DNA from: Haladaptatus halobius
GTDB lineage: Archaea > Halobacteriota > Halobacteria > Halobacteriales > Haladaptataceae
Reading direction: 5' to 3'
Length of the DNA stretch: 64,000 nucleotides
NCBI RefSeq assembly: GCF_020618475.1
Contig: NZ_CP085341.1
Coordinates: 186,001 to 250,000, forward strand
The notes under the pieces were generated by a model. It was not told where the DNA came from. It did no database searches and worked only from the letters and a program-made list of their open reading frames with translations. This document shows, piece after piece, positions 8,809 through 17,605 of this stretch; position 1 is the first letter of the stretch, and every line of letters starts with the position of its first letter. A program made the position numbers and the translations under genes.

Positions 8809-9618
8809 TCAGAGACCAAGTGCGGTTTGGAGCCTGGTGAGAAGCCCGCCCTGGAGATCGAAGATCTGCGTCATCTCCTCGTCTGTGAGTTCGAAGTCGA
8901 AAACGTTGAAGTTCGCCTGGATGTGTGCGGGGCTCGATGCCTTCGGGATTGCCGAGACCTGTTCTTGCTGGAGGAGCCACCGCAACGCGACCTGGGCTTC
9001 GGTCTTCCCGTATCGAGCGCCGATCCCCTTGAGGCGGTCGTTGCCGATGACCCGGCCTTCCGCAAGGGGACTGTAGGCGGTCAGCATAACCTCGTTTTCG
9101 ATGCAGAACTCGAGCAGGTCGGCCTGCTCCTTGAACGGGTGATACTCCACCTGATTGGTGAGAATCGGGGTGTCGGAGGCCGCGATTGCGTCCTGCAGTT
9201 GGCCGACAGAAAAGTTGCTGACCCCGATGTGCCGGACTGTTCCCCGCTCCTGGAGGTCGTTCATCGCCGCAATCGACTCCTCGATCGGGATGCTACGACT
9301 CGGGGAGTGAATCAACAGCAGATCGATGTCGGTGGCCAACCGTTCGTGGCTTTCCTCGACGGACTCGAGGACGTCATCGTGCGCGAGGTTCTGGCGGAGG
9401 ATCTTCGTCACGAGGAGGATATCGTCGCGCGGCACGTCGGCAGCCGCAATTGCCTGGCCCACTGCCCGCTCGTTATTGTACATCTGGGCCGTGTCGACGT
9501 GCCGGTACCCGGTTTCCAACGCCTGGTGGACGGCGGTTTGACACGTCTCGCCTCTCATCGGGTACGTCCCGAAGCCCAGTGCTGGGACGTCCACACCTTG
9601 GGTAGTTACGTATTCCAT
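8809..9618 (-). CDS. Aldo/keto reductase
   Basis: 269-residue NADPH-dependent aldo/keto reductase, full length for the short prokaryotic AKR5-type members. It reduces aldehydes or ketones to alcohols in the cytoplasm. The catalytic tetrad is complete: Asp42 and Tyr47 in HVDTAQMYNNE, Lys72 in LLVTKI and His104 in LLIHSP. The cofactor loop AIPKASSPAHIQANFNVFDF is also present. Similarity to 2,5-diketo-gluconate reductases is a family trait, not evidence of substrate. No operon partner: the next gene on either side is more than 250 bp away. Confidence 0.93.
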   Translation of the reverse strand: MEYVTTQGVDVPALGFGTYPMRGETCQTAVHQALETGYRHVDTAQMYNNERAVGQAIAAADVPRDDILLVTKILRQNLAHDDVLESVEESHERLATDIDLLLIHSPSRSIPIEESIAAMNDLQERGTVRHIGVSNFSVGQLQDAIAASDTPILTNQVEYHPFKEQADLLEFCIENEVMLTAYSPLAEGRVIGNDRLKGIGARYGKTEAQVALRWLLQQEQVSAIPKASSPAHIQANFNVFDFELTDEEMTQIFDLQGGLLTRLQTALGL

Positions 9619-9839
9619 ACGCCGTTGCTTCAGCGGCCAGTTGCAAGAAGATACGCCACGGCTCGCCCGGAGTATCTCTCATCTTTGCATCGGATGGATC
9701 GAACGATGCGGTGACGATTCTCCGATCCATTTCATGTAGCGATATACGATTTATGAATTCTGAAATGCGGCTAACCGGCAAGTAGAGGATATATATCGTG
9801 TGTCTACATTGGAAGTGGTGGTGTGTGATCTACTTCCGC

Positions 9840-10370
9840 ATTCAAATCTAAGCGGAAGTGGAATTGGCCATCACGGCGCCCTCGGGGAAGCACAAAACCC
9901 GAGCCTCACCGACACTGTGGCTTTTCCGGCCAAAATATAGCGTGGATCCAATAAACATAGGAGCACTTCTAAAGAAAAGACCGCTGCGGAGAAAGGTAGT
10001 AGAAATCTCCGAGTTGCTCTGTGGAATTACCTCCAAGTTTCGCGATAGCGACAGATATGCCATTAGTTCATACGTGAGCAATTATTGGCTGTGATTGAGT
10101 AACTCTACCGTGTGTAGTACTCAATTCAAACAATTGTTGCAAACAGCTGTTTGTAATAGAAGATGGGCTCATTCAGCAGTTAGTTATAAGCTATTAATGG
10201 ATCTAGTTGCTGTGAATCCATAGTACAAATAGTTGCGCTTAACGATTAACACATTTAGTTACTGTAAGCGTTTGTTTCGTGTGAGTGTTCTAACTAGATG
10301 TTTAGGTTGTTTGTTACAAACGGTTGTTGCAAATGCATGTTGCAAATGGAGACAGCAAAGGAGTGATGTA
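9840..10370 (+). other. AT-rich region with iteron-like repeats upstream of parA
   Basis: A ~500-bp AT-rich, gene-free stretch. Its right half carries repeated short motifs: the perfect 14-bp palindrome CAAACAGCTGTTTG at 10140-10153, TAGTTGC or TAGTTAC units followed by G/C-T near 10204, 10230 and 10256, TTTGTTACAAACGG near 10310, and two direct copies of GTTGCAAATG at 10326-10335 and 10339-10348. Its position directly before parA fits a partition site or an autoregulatory operator; an iteron origin is the alternative. Function is inferred from position only. Confidence 0.55.
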
Positions 10371-10422
10371 AATGAATTGTCTGACGAAAACTTATAAACG
10401 AAGTCATCAATGGTATTCATAT

Positions 10423-11319
10423 ATGCTCTCGTACGCGGTATACAGCGAAGCAGGCGGTGTCGGCAAAACGACTCTCACTGCAAACTTAGCGGTTGCGCAC
10501 GCCAGAGCCGGACTTAACGTCCTCACCGTTCCGCTGGATCCACAAGACGGTGATCTGAGTTACCTCTTTGATGTTGACCACAACCGCGCAGACAGCAATG
10601 CCGACACGCTTGTCCACCACCTCGTCGACCGAGGAAAAGGCGAGTTCATGAATCTTATCGAAACTGTCGAACAAGGAGTCGATATCATACCAGAGCACAA
10701 CCGACTCGAAGATCTGGGTGAAACACTACGGAAAGAACAGGAGGCACGAAGCGACTTCGGCGAATCATTCCCGATGTGGACCCAGCTCCAGCGTGTTCTT
10801 CGAGAAGCAGAAGTTCACAAACACTACGACGTTCTCTTAGTCGACCCGCCTGCGAGTTCGGGACCACACCTCTACAATGCACTGGATGCAACTCGCAATC
10901 TCGTAATGCCAGTAGAGCCCTCCGGAAAAGGACAAGCATCGGTAAGTGGGCTCAATGACCTCGTGACGAATCTCGAAGATCAATTAGAGATTAATATTGG
11001 CGTACTCGCTGCTATCCCAAATCGGGTTAAAGGGACGCGAGATCAAGATGCTATTATCAAGGAGATCGAAACACAGGGGTTCGACGTGCCGGTCGTCCTC
11101 CGCGACCGCACGTCGTTGCTTGAGGGGTGCTGGCGTGAAAAATGTAGTGCGTATACGTACGTGCGCGAGCACCGGAACCGAGAACGTGACTATGAATTAG
11201 AAACGCTGGCAAAGTTCGATGACATCGCTCGGCATCTCGAAACTGAAGGTGGTATTGAAGCGCCAGATCCACCGGAATCAGGTAGTCTTGAACGCGACGA
11301 CGTGAGGGTTCAAGCATGA
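10423..11319 (+). CDS. parA: ParA/MinD-type partition ATPase
   Basis: 298-residue Walker ATPase of the ParA family, probably driving segregation of this replicon. Start chosen at the Met giving MLSYAVYSEAGGVGKTT, which places the P-loop (residues 8-17) at the N-terminus as in other haloarchaeal plasmid ParA proteins. An in-frame ATG 51 bp upstream (10372) only adds non-family residues. A Walker B-like LLVDPPASSGP follows near residue 142. The deviant GGVGKTT loop with the signature Lys replaced by Ala/Glu upstream is common in haloarchaeal members. It overlaps the next gene by 4 bp, so the two form an operon behind the iteron-like region. Confidence 0.92.
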   Translation: MLSYAVYSEAGGVGKTTLTANLAVAHARAGLNVLTVPLDPQDGDLSYLFDVDHNRADSNADTLVHHLVDRGKGEFMNLIETVEQGVDIIPEHNRLEDLGETLRKEQEARSDFGESFPMWTQLQRVLREAEVHKHYDVLLVDPPASSGPHLYNALDATRNLVMPVEPSGKGQASVSGLNDLVTNLEDQLEINIGVLAAIPNRVKGTRDQDAIIKEIETQGFDVPVVLRDRTSLLEGCWREKCSAYTYVREHRNRERDYELETLAKFDDIARHLETEGGIEAPDPPESGSLERDDVRVQA

Positions 11320-11831
11320 CTGGATTAAAATCAGGATCCGGAGACGACCTCTGGGACGATGAGAGTGACGAGACGGATGCAGCAGACGAAGAAAATGGAG
11401 AAAGCGAGAGTAAAACAGACCCTGCTACCGATCCCAATCAATCGACCACTGATGAAGAGAACGAACGAACTGAGGAGACGTCGTACGTGTCGACAACGAA
11501 CACCATGTCCGAGGATGACTCCGCCTCAGCCCCATCCACAGCTCCGTCTACTTCGAGTAATTCATCGAAACAACAGCAGTCATACATCGTCCGGCGAGCT
11601 GTACACGATAAGTCTGTCCAATATGAACGTGATGATCGTCTAACATTTTTCGTTCACGACGACGTTGTCGACGGAGAACGAGATCTCATTACGGATGTCG
11701 AATCAGAGCTCGGTCGGTCTATTCCTAAGTTCGACGTTCGTGAGGCGGTGTATCGTGCTGCACTTCGGAATCGCGATGATATTCTCGACGAGCTTCTCAA
11801 GATGGGGTACACGACCGACGATAGTTCGTAA
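11316..11831 (+). CDS. Small ParA-partner protein (haloarchaeal partition operon)
   Basis: 171-residue protein whose ATG overlaps the parA stop by 4 bp. The first ~85 residues are very acidic, Ser/Thr-rich and surely disordered. The last ~80 form a compact domain (YIVRRAVHDKSVQYERDD, then FDVREAVYRAALRN, DDILDELLKMGY). Proteins of this layout follow parA in many haloarchaeal plasmids and are assumed to bind the centromere or load ParA, as ParB would. There is no recognisable ParB/Noc HTH, so the role is inferred from the operon. Confidence 0.75.
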   Translation: MTGLKSGSGDDLWDDESDETDAADEENGESESKTDPATDPNQSTTDEENERTEETSYVSTTNTMSEDDSASAPSTAPSTSSNSSKQQQSYIVRRAVHDKSVQYERDDRLTFFVHDDVVDGERDLITDVESELGRSIPKFDVREAVYRAALRNRDDILDELLKMGYTTDDSS

Positions 11832-12060
11832 AACCGCTTTGTGCTTTTGGCGCTGCTAGAGTTTCGTTGGAATCTTCTGAGTTCTGTATAAGAGATAGCC
11901 GACAAACTGTAACTGGGTGCCTTTGCCAGACTCGAATCGGTCACTCCCAACTGCCACTCGTTTTAGGATAGACTCTGTTAATACCTCTAAACTGCAGTTG
12001 TCAATTCAAGTGATCTCGTTGTTTAGTCTATTTAAGATATGAAAGTATGGTCGGACGTTC
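11832..12060. other. Gap between partition operon and orc gene
   Basis: About 230 bases between convergent genes, AT-rich at its right half (TTAAGATATGAAAG near 12030). It leads into the first origin-type repeat at 12065. No gene seen. Confidence 0.4.
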
Positions 12061-12064
12061 GTCA

Positions 12065-12086
12065 GACACCCCTCGTTCGGAGTCGA
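12065..12086 (+). repeat. ORB-like repeat, copy 1
   Basis: 22-bp repeat containing ACACCCCTCGTTCGGAGTCGA, placed just after the stop of the orc gene. Four more copies lie upstream of the same gene (13588, 13623, 13874, 14178). The arrangement around an Orc1/Cdc6 gene matches origin recognition boxes. Confidence 0.75.
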
Positions 12087-12101
12087 GAATCACGGAAAGC
12101 G

Positions 12102-13424
12102 TTATGTTGGTGGCGTGAAATCACCCTCTAACTTCTTGAGCCGATCTTCATTGACTAAAAGCGCTGTAAGTACCACATCGGGATCGCGGAGTAATGTATG
12201 ATCGAGATAATTGCCCTCACGGCCGCCGCTGATCTTCTGGGATTCAGTGACGCCAAGAAACGCGGACTCTTTTAAAATCTGATAGACGCGGTCAAAACTA
12301 AGCACATCCACACCGACATCGCGGGCAACCAGATTATAGCGGTCATAGACATCGGATGTGGAAAAGGCGTGCCTATCGTTTGAATTTGTGAGTTTCATGA
12401 GCGAATAAAGGACAAATTTTGCCTGAGGCGGATGAGCTTTTAGAAGATCTGTCAGCCGATCTACTTCTGCATGTGTTTGTGCTTCTTCGACGTGACGATC
12501 AAGGATTTGTTCGGCATTTTCATTCTCCGCAACTTCTCCCGCAATTCGGAGTACATCAATTGCTTTTCGAGCGTCACCATGCTCTTGAGCAGCGAGATCT
12601 GCCGTCTTCGGTATTACGCCTTCCGTAAGGACACCTTCTTGAAAGGCATCTCGACGGTGTTCCATGATATTTACGAGTTCAGAAGCGCTGTAGGGTTCAA
12701 ATATGAAGTCTTTATTCCTCATTGAGCTTTTGACACGCTCATTAAGCCTCCCTCTATATTGGATCTTATTAGAAATAGCAACAATACCAATGTGAGCATC
12801 GGTATGATCTGCTTCACGGGCACGAGAAAGTTCGTGAAGGAGTTCGTCACTATCATTATGTTTATCAATTTCGTCTAAAATAACGATTATACCATCGTAG
12901 TACTCGTCAAGAATCTCCCAAAGATACTCATAGTAATCACCTGCACCAATACCTCGTCGTGGAACGCGAATCGTGCTTTCACCAGCGTCGAGTAACTCAT
13001 CGACCGTACTATTAAGTTCTTGAGTAAGTGTACGAGCGGCACGTGTTTCTGTGTTCTTACTTTTACACTCAATGTAGACTTTTCCCGCATTAATGCCACG
13101 AGCGTTCGCCGAATCAATAACTCGCTTCACCACATGACGGGAAACAAGTGACTTCCCTGTTCCCGTTTTTCCGTAAATCATCACATGATTCGGTGGCTCG
13201 CCCATCGCGAGATGCCTGAGTTCGTTGGCGACAGCTTTAATCTCCTCATTTCGTCCAACAATACGATCCCCTTCTGGAACCGTACCGACTTTGAGCAACT
13301 CGCGACGAGCAAAGATTTGGGATGCAGAGTCAGTTGACTCTTGATCAAGGCCGAGGAGTGGATCATTAGCAGGGTCATCAGGCGCCTGTAAGAAATCGGT
13401 GAGTTGCTCTTGATCCTCTTTCAT
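12102..13424 (-). CDS. orc1/cdc6: Orc1/Cdc6 replication initiator
   Basis: 440-residue AAA+ initiator of archaeal DNA replication. It binds origin recognition boxes through its C-terminal winged helix and loads the MCM helicase. Seen: Walker A GKTGTGKS (residues 85-92), Walker B LDEIDKHND (around 183-191), sensor 1 VAISNKI, and the AQEHGDARKAIDVLR sensor-2 block. The C-terminal wHTH is at ~350-430. Length is normal (~400-450). ORB-like repeats flank the gene at both ends, which strongly suggests a working local origin. It may also autoregulate: a half copy of the repeat (13464-13478) sits 40 bp upstream of the start. Confidence 0.96.
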   Translation of the reverse strand: MKEDQEQLTDFLQAPDDPANDPLLGLDQESTDSASQIFARRELLKVGTVPEGDRIVGRNEEIKAVANELRHLAMGEPPNHVMIYGKTGTGKSLVSRHVVKRVIDSANARGINAGKVYIECKSKNTETRAARTLTQELNSTVDELLDAGESTIRVPRRGIGAGDYYEYLWEILDEYYDGIIVILDEIDKHNDSDELLHELSRAREADHTDAHIGIVAISNKIQYRGRLNERVKSSMRNKDFIFEPYSASELVNIMEHRRDAFQEGVLTEGVIPKTADLAAQEHGDARKAIDVLRIAGEVAENENAEQILDRHVEEAQTHAEVDRLTDLLKAHPPQAKFVLYSLMKLTNSNDRHAFSTSDVYDRYNLVARDVGVDVLSFDRVYQILKESAFLGVTESQKISGGREGNYLDHTLLRDPDVVLTALLVNEDRLKKLEGDFTPPT

Positions 13425-13463
13425 GCTTGGTTCAACAACTACCAGTGTTATAAATCTAGTGAC

Positions 13464-13478
13464 CCAATTCGGAGTCGA
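13464..13478 (+). repeat. ORB-like half repeat near orc promoter
   Basis: CCAATTCGGAGTCGA keeps only the right half of the repeat (the TTCGGAGTCGA core). It is 40 bp upstream of the orc start, a likely place for autoregulation by the initiator. Confidence 0.5.
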
Positions 13479-13587
13479 AATGCGGGATAGTCAACGGGAG
13501 GGGATTCGTTGTAGTGAATTGGATTTACGACATTTGACCTGATTAGGACTCGATGGTATAGATCTACTCCTCTCGATATGGTAAAAA

Positions 13588-13609
13588 GACACTCCTCATT
13601 CGGAGTCGA
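13588..13609 (+). repeat. ORB-like repeat, copy 2
   Basis: GACACTCCTCATTCGGAGTCGA: differs from copy 1 at two positions. Same orientation as copies 1, 3 and 4. Confidence 0.75.
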
Positions 13610-13622
13610 ATCTTCTGGGGAC

Positions 13623-13643
13623 ACACCCCTCGTTCGGAGTCGA
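13623..13643 (+). repeat. ORB-like repeat, copy 3
   Basis: Identical to copy 1 over the 21-bp core. It lies 14 bp after copy 2, forming a close direct pair. Confidence 0.78.
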
Positions 13644-13873
13644 AGCCTTACTGTAGAACGAGGGAAACGGATGAAATTGACAAGCAACTCCCGACAACAA
13701 CCAATCCCATCTGACTTGGAGTTATTGAGATGGATAACATCCTTTTCGAGATCAGTTAGATATACATTATTTCGGATCTATATTTGTATTTGCTGTCGAT
13801 GGACATTTATAAACGCTTTATAGTGAACTACAAATTACCATTCATATCAATAACAGATTTAAGAAGTGCCAGA

Positions 13874-13895
13874 GACACCCCTCATTCGGAGTCGA
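13874..13895 (+). repeat. ORB-like repeat, copy 4
   Basis: GACACCCCTCATTCGGAGTCGA, one difference from copy 1. It borders the AT-rich tract at 13690-13870. Confidence 0.75.
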
Positions 13896-14177
13896 TTTTT
13901 GTTCATGTATTATTGAGAGATACAAGAGAGGCTCTAAGAATATCTCCAAAAATGCAATTACAGCAATGCTTATTACAATCCAACGCATAAATTTCTCCAA
14001 GTAGAATTCAGCTCAATTGAGTATGAATGCGTGAATTCATCTCAAACTGGAAATTATACCTGTTCTGTTTGAACTTGATAACTACAAAAGCGTGATCTGA
14101 AGAGATGTAAATGTCTATCTGTACATCGCCTTCCGAGCTTTGACTTGAATTTCACTGTGTTATAGTCATCAATGGTT

Positions 14178-14199
14178 TCGACTCCGAATGAGGGGTGTC
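14178..14199 (-). repeat. ORB-like repeat, copy 5 (inverted)
   Basis: Inverted copy, identical to copy 4 when read on the minus strand. Its opposite orientation across the AT-rich tract resembles archaeal origins in which boxes face a central unwinding region. Confidence 0.75.
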
Positions 14200-14346
14200 T
14201 GTCTCCAAAAAACTTAGTTCCCTATCATTAAGGAGTGTTGGTCGTAACACAAACGACCAAGCATATTACCGATACTGTCTTCCTCTGCTACACAGCGCTA
14301 TCTAGCCAGTTTGTTGAATAGTGGGCACGAAGCAGAAAACAGTCAA

Positions 14347-14589
14347 TTAATATTCTGGATCTGTGATGCGGAGCTTACCTTCAACCTTGTAGAGCCAGCC
14401 ATAGTTGAGTAGGTGTTCGATCGCATACTGAACATCGGCTGGTTCGTCCAGGAACGCTTCATGCGCGAGCAGCAGTTCCTGTGCCCGTTCATGAGAGAAC
14501 TCTACTTGGCGATCGGTGGTTTGAGAGACCAGGATTTCGTAGGCGTCTTCGATCCAGCCAGGCAGCGATCGTGGTTCATTCCTCCACAT
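14347..14589 (-). CDS. Small winged-helix-like protein, type A copy 1
   Basis: 80-residue protein of a small family with six copies in this window. It starts MWRNEPRSLPGWIEDAYEIL and ends NYGWLYKVEGKLRITDPEY. The pattern (helix, helix, helix, then a beta hairpin LYxVExKLRITD) is that of a stripped-down winged helix, so DNA binding is plausible but unproven. It is ~80% identical to the copy at 19464-19706, and even the 60-bp region before the start is conserved between the two, including GCACAAATCA and a TTTAAAG box. Function unknown. Confidence 0.75.
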   Translation of the reverse strand: MWRNEPRSLPGWIEDAYEILVSQTTDRQVEFSHERAQELLLAHEAFLDEPADVQYAIEHLLNYGWLYKVEGKLRITDPEY

Positions 14590-14639
14590 GGATGTTCACG
14601 CTCGTCTCGTCGGTGTGTGGTGATTTGTGCCAGAGACGT

Positions 14640-15130
14640 TTAAAGAGCCGTCCTCTGTCTGACGCATGGCTCACACTTGTCGATCACTTCAATGATCTCC
14701 TCAGTGGTTTGGCTGATCCGTCCGAGTCGATCCTGAATCTCCTCGGAGTCATCGTCCTGCCACGTCGCGAGGTAGAACACTGATCCACTCGTGTCCAACC
14801 CGACGTATCGACCGACGAAGTACGCAATTGCTTCCGCCTCGATTTCGCGTTTACCCGCTCACAATCATCGTCGACATCGAAGTGAAGCAGCGCGTGGGCG
14901 TACTCGTGGATGAGCGTCACGGCGAAATTGGGCTAACTTTCCCGCGCTTTCAACTCAACGACCGGCTGGCAGGCCATTGGACTGCGCTTGGTGCAGACGC
15001 CCTTTGCCTCGTCATGCTCCCAGTCGTCAGCGTCGACGGTACGAACGCCAACATTGAGGTCATCTGCCACATCGAGGAGCGCGGGCATGCGATCCGCGAC
15101 GTCGCCCGTTACGTCGGTTCTCTCGAAAAA
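14640..15130 (-). pseudogene. ImmA/IrrE-type metallopeptidase domain remnant (ArdC-like protein)
   Basis: C-terminal remnant of a haloarchaeal ArdC-like antirestriction or peptidase-domain protein. On the minus strand the frame GDVADRMPALLDVADDLNVG runs into a stop near 14940, re-opens as VTLIHEYAHALLHFDVDDD with the zinc motif HEYAH at 14894-14908, and shifts by one base near 14870. It then continues EAEAIAYFVGRYVGLDTSG to a stop at 14640. So at least two lesions occur, and the N-terminal half is missing because the frame runs into the DUF7260 gene. Confidence 0.75.
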
Positions 15131-15133
15131 ATA

Positions 15134-15889
15134 TCACACCATGCCTGCCCAGTGACGGAGTTCGATTCGATCACGCACTTCGCGGGCTGTCGCGAGGGCC
15201 GCCAATCCTGGGTAGTCCGTCTCGAGAGCTGCATATATAAACGCCGAGAAAAGGGTGTCATTCGACGTCTGGCGCTGCTGCAGATACGATTGGTGTTTCT
15301 GTGCCAATTCCTCAAGCTGCCGCTCGATACTCCTCAGTCGATCGCTTCGATCAGTAAATGAGTAGTGACCTCGTTCAATTGCAGCTAATTCGGCACCGAT
15401 GTCCCCAAGAGAACGTTCCAGATCTCTAAGTTGCCGTCGTTCCACTGTAAGTACATCTAGCGTTCGTTGGCGGGTTTCGATGACTTCCTCACTTGTACGT
15501 CGGAGTTGATTCCACATGAATGGCGACCATGTTGCTGACCCACCTGTGAGGCCGACTGCTACATCGACTCCGAATTCATCTGCCATACTCTCGAGAGTGG
15601 TCTCTTCACCGTATGCGTCTTCCCAGTGGCCAACTGCCAAAATCGTCTCACGATAGGCGGTTTGAACCGCTTCCTGTGGCGCGTGTGCAGACGGAGACTG
15701 AGAGTGAAACGTGTCTTTCAGTGTTCCGCCGTCTGTTTGATAGGAGTGTGACGGAATCTCGGTGAGTCGATCGAGAAACGCCTCAAAGGCCTCGATTTCG
15801 GCCTTGAGTTGGGATTCCTCTTTCGCAAGATGCCTCTGCGCTCTCGGAAGTGACGTATGGTCGACTAACTGTTTTCTTCCCTGTGCCAT
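15134..15889 (-). CDS. DUF7260-family coiled-coil protein
   Basis: 251-residue haloarchaeal protein of unknown function that resembles DUF7260. Two charged coiled-coil segments (residues ~15-45 and ~140-205, e.g. RRQLRDLERSLGDIGAEL) flank a central part with AYRETILAVGHWEDAYGEETTLESMADEFG, which is the conserved block I recall for the family. No signal peptide or membrane helix, so probably cytoplasmic. The 3' end abuts the ImmA-type remnant, and the junction at ~15130 looks like a recombination point. The family often sits near regulators. Confidence 0.7.
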   Translation of the reverse strand: MAQGRKQLVDHTSLPRAQRHLAKEESQLKAEIEAFEAFLDRLTEIPSHSYQTDGGTLKDTFHSQSPSAHAPQEAVQTAYRETILAVGHWEDAYGEETTLESMADEFGVDVAVGLTGGSATWSPFMWNQLRRTSEEVIETRQRTLDVLTVERRQLRDLERSLGDIGAELAAIERGHYSFTDRSDRLRSIERQLEELAQKHQSYLQQRQTSNDTLFSAFIYAALETDYPGLAALATAREVRDRIELRHWAGMV

Positions 15890-16143
15890 TGATACACACT
15901 GACATTCAAAAGGGGGAGTGTACTATACATTATTGGCCATGAAACACTAGCAAATTATATTCTATGATTAATTTCATAGTTTATACGAAAAAGAATACTA
16001 TGGTATCCCCATGAACCGCCCTAGAGTCAAAAGACCTGAGCACTCTCTGCGACTATTGTGGAATTCGATTGGCGAACAGCAGTACATGCATCACAGACTG
16101 AACCGGACAAGCTGGCCTATCCTGTGGTGAACGCTCTCATACG

Positions 16144-16149
16144 TTTATA
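16144..16149 (+). promoter_or_regulatory. TATA box of TRAM gene copy 1
   Basis: TTTATA lies 25 bases before the ATG at 16174, the spacing expected for a leaderless haloarchaeal transcript. The same box and spacing occur before the second TRAM copy (21634-21639 and 21664). Confidence 0.55.
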
Positions 16150-16173
16150 GAGACGGATCACCATCGGTAACTC

Positions 16174-16563
16174 ATGGTCGAGATTCCCGAGAACTTGCAA
16201 TGTCTCTATAGCGGGACTGTGACACGATCCGACGACGAGTATGTGATCGAAATTCCAGCCGCCGAAATCAAAACCGGAACGATACTACCTGGTGAAACGG
16301 TTCGCGTCGCGACTTGCCCACAGAGAGACGCCACTACTCCGACAAGCTGTCAAGCGTCTCATCCAGAACCGCCTGTTTCAGAGGGCGAACAGCGAAACGT
16401 CACCATTGAGGATATCGGAGCTGAAGGTGATGGCATTGCGTATCTAGACCGTGGTTACGTTCTCTTTGTCCCAGAGACAGAGCCTAGTGAGACGGTGGAT
16501 GTCGAAATCGATCGTGTTATGCAACGGTTTGCTGTTGCAAGCGTTCTTGATGACAAAGAGTAG
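16174..16563 (+). CDS. TRAM domain protein
   Basis: 129-residue protein with a C-terminal TRAM domain, a small beta-barrel that binds RNA and is common in haloarchaea as a stand-alone protein, some members being RNA chaperones. The TRAM core reads VTIEDIGAEGDGIAYLDRGYVLFVPE then VEIDRVMQRFAVASVL (residues ~72-122). The first ~50 residues (MVEIPENLQCLYSG) form a second small beta-rich region found in haloarchaeal relatives. A second, broken copy is at 21664-22046. It is upstream of and co-oriented with the Cmi4-like gene (99 bp). Confidence 0.88.
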   Translation: MVEIPENLQCLYSGTVTRSDDEYVIEIPAAEIKTGTILPGETVRVATCPQRDATTPTSCQASHPEPPVSEGEQRNVTIEDIGAEGDGIAYLDRGYVLFVPETEPSETVDVEIDRVMQRFAVASVLDDKE

Positions 16564-16662
16564 CGACCAATACAGGTGATCACTTTGTCTTCTCCGGTGT
16601 CATCGTACCACTATCGATCGACAGGGTGATATGCTGGCAGTCGTTAACTCTTCCAGTTACGA

Positions 16663-17274
16663 ATGACTGAAACCGATACTGGAAGCAAGAAAACTGACCG
16701 CTTGCGCGAGATTTTCATGGACGTCGCTGACGATCCCACAGTCACTGAAGCACAAGAAGAGTCGCCTGGCATACTTCAGGATACGTCCGCTGTCGATGAA
16801 ACACTCAGTGACATCATTCGAGAGATGAAAGCAACCTATGAATTCCAAACATCGCTTTCGACCACTGAGTTAGTGCAGCTTGTCCGGCTCTTCTTTGATG
16901 AGTACTCAGATACAGCGATCGCACGCAAGCTAGGGGATGCAAGTCGAGATAAAACTGTTGCACGCGCTCGTATTCATCTGCAACTCTTCCGCGACACAGA
17001 TTTCGATAGTCCCTTTGACCTTGATCGACTCCGTGATTTGCTCCGCGAAGATATCACACTGGCGGACATTGCGGAGACGCTTGATGTGAGCCCGAGTACC
17101 GTGCGGAAATATCGGATGCTCCTCGACGCTGAGCATGCTGCCGACGCGGTCGATCATCGCTATCGTCGTCGATTTGAAGCGGCGCTTGCTGCGCCAGAGC
17201 AGGACGAACCCATCCGTAACTCATTTGAAGATGGGCTCGATGATGCGATTGATGCATCACTTGGTGACAACTGA
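16663..17274 (+). CDS. Conditioned medium-induced protein 4-like HTH protein
   Basis: 203-residue protein resembling the haloarchaeal conditioned medium-induced protein 4 family. The N-terminus has the family pattern DRLREIFMDVADDPTVTEAQEE. The middle (residues ~58-110) is helical. An HTH is visible at ~125-150 (LREDITLADIAETLDVSPSTVRKYRMLL), which suggests DNA binding. Family proteins were named for induction by culture medium of dense cells; a quorum-type role is not proven. Acidic and cytoplasmic. It follows the TRAM gene in the same direction. Confidence 0.7.
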   Translation: MTETDTGSKKTDRLREIFMDVADDPTVTEAQEESPGILQDTSAVDETLSDIIREMKATYEFQTSLSTTELVQLVRLFFDEYSDTAIARKLGDASRDKTVARARIHLQLFRDTDFDSPFDLDRLRDLLREDITLADIAETLDVSPSTVRKYRMLLDAEHAADAVDHRYRRRFEAALAAPEQDEPIRNSFEDGLDDAIDASLGDN

Positions 17275-17605
17275 TCCGTCAGGGATCGAGGATGTGAAAT
17301 CTTTGGATGTAATCCTGCCCTTTCCCCCATCTACTATTTCTGTTTGATCGTAAGCGCTATGTGTGAGTAACTCTCACAGGGTGATGCCGTGGTATTGCTC
17401 TGTGAATACCCCGGTTCAGGACTGTACGCCTGTCTGTAATATCGTGGAGCAGACGCTATCCCGGCGTCTGCTTTCCATGGCCTCGAATTTGGATATCAAA
17501 TTTCATTGCTCTGAACGCGGAGTAGTCGCGCAGCAAGCTGGTCTTGCTCGTGTTCGAAGCCGAATCCTTACGCTCTTCGCTCCCAAAGGAGGCATACAGC
17601 CAGCA
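17275..17605. other. Gap before type B small gene
   Basis: About 330 bases. The 3' end carries a purine-rich ribosome-binding stretch (AAAGGAGG at 17585-17592). Otherwise nothing recognised. Confidence 0.4.

Larger units (their letters stand above)
13425..14230. other. Probable replication origin beside orc1/cdc6
   Basis: Gene-free 800-bp region upstream of the initiator gene. It has ORB-like copies 2-5 (three direct, one inverted) surrounding AT-rich DNA (13720-13870 and 13900-14170), the usual layout of a haloarchaeal origin with a duplex unwinding element between boxes of opposite orientation. The G-tract seen in some chromosomal haloarchaeal boxes is not part of this repeat, so this would be a plasmid-type recognition sequence. 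Confidence 0.75.
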
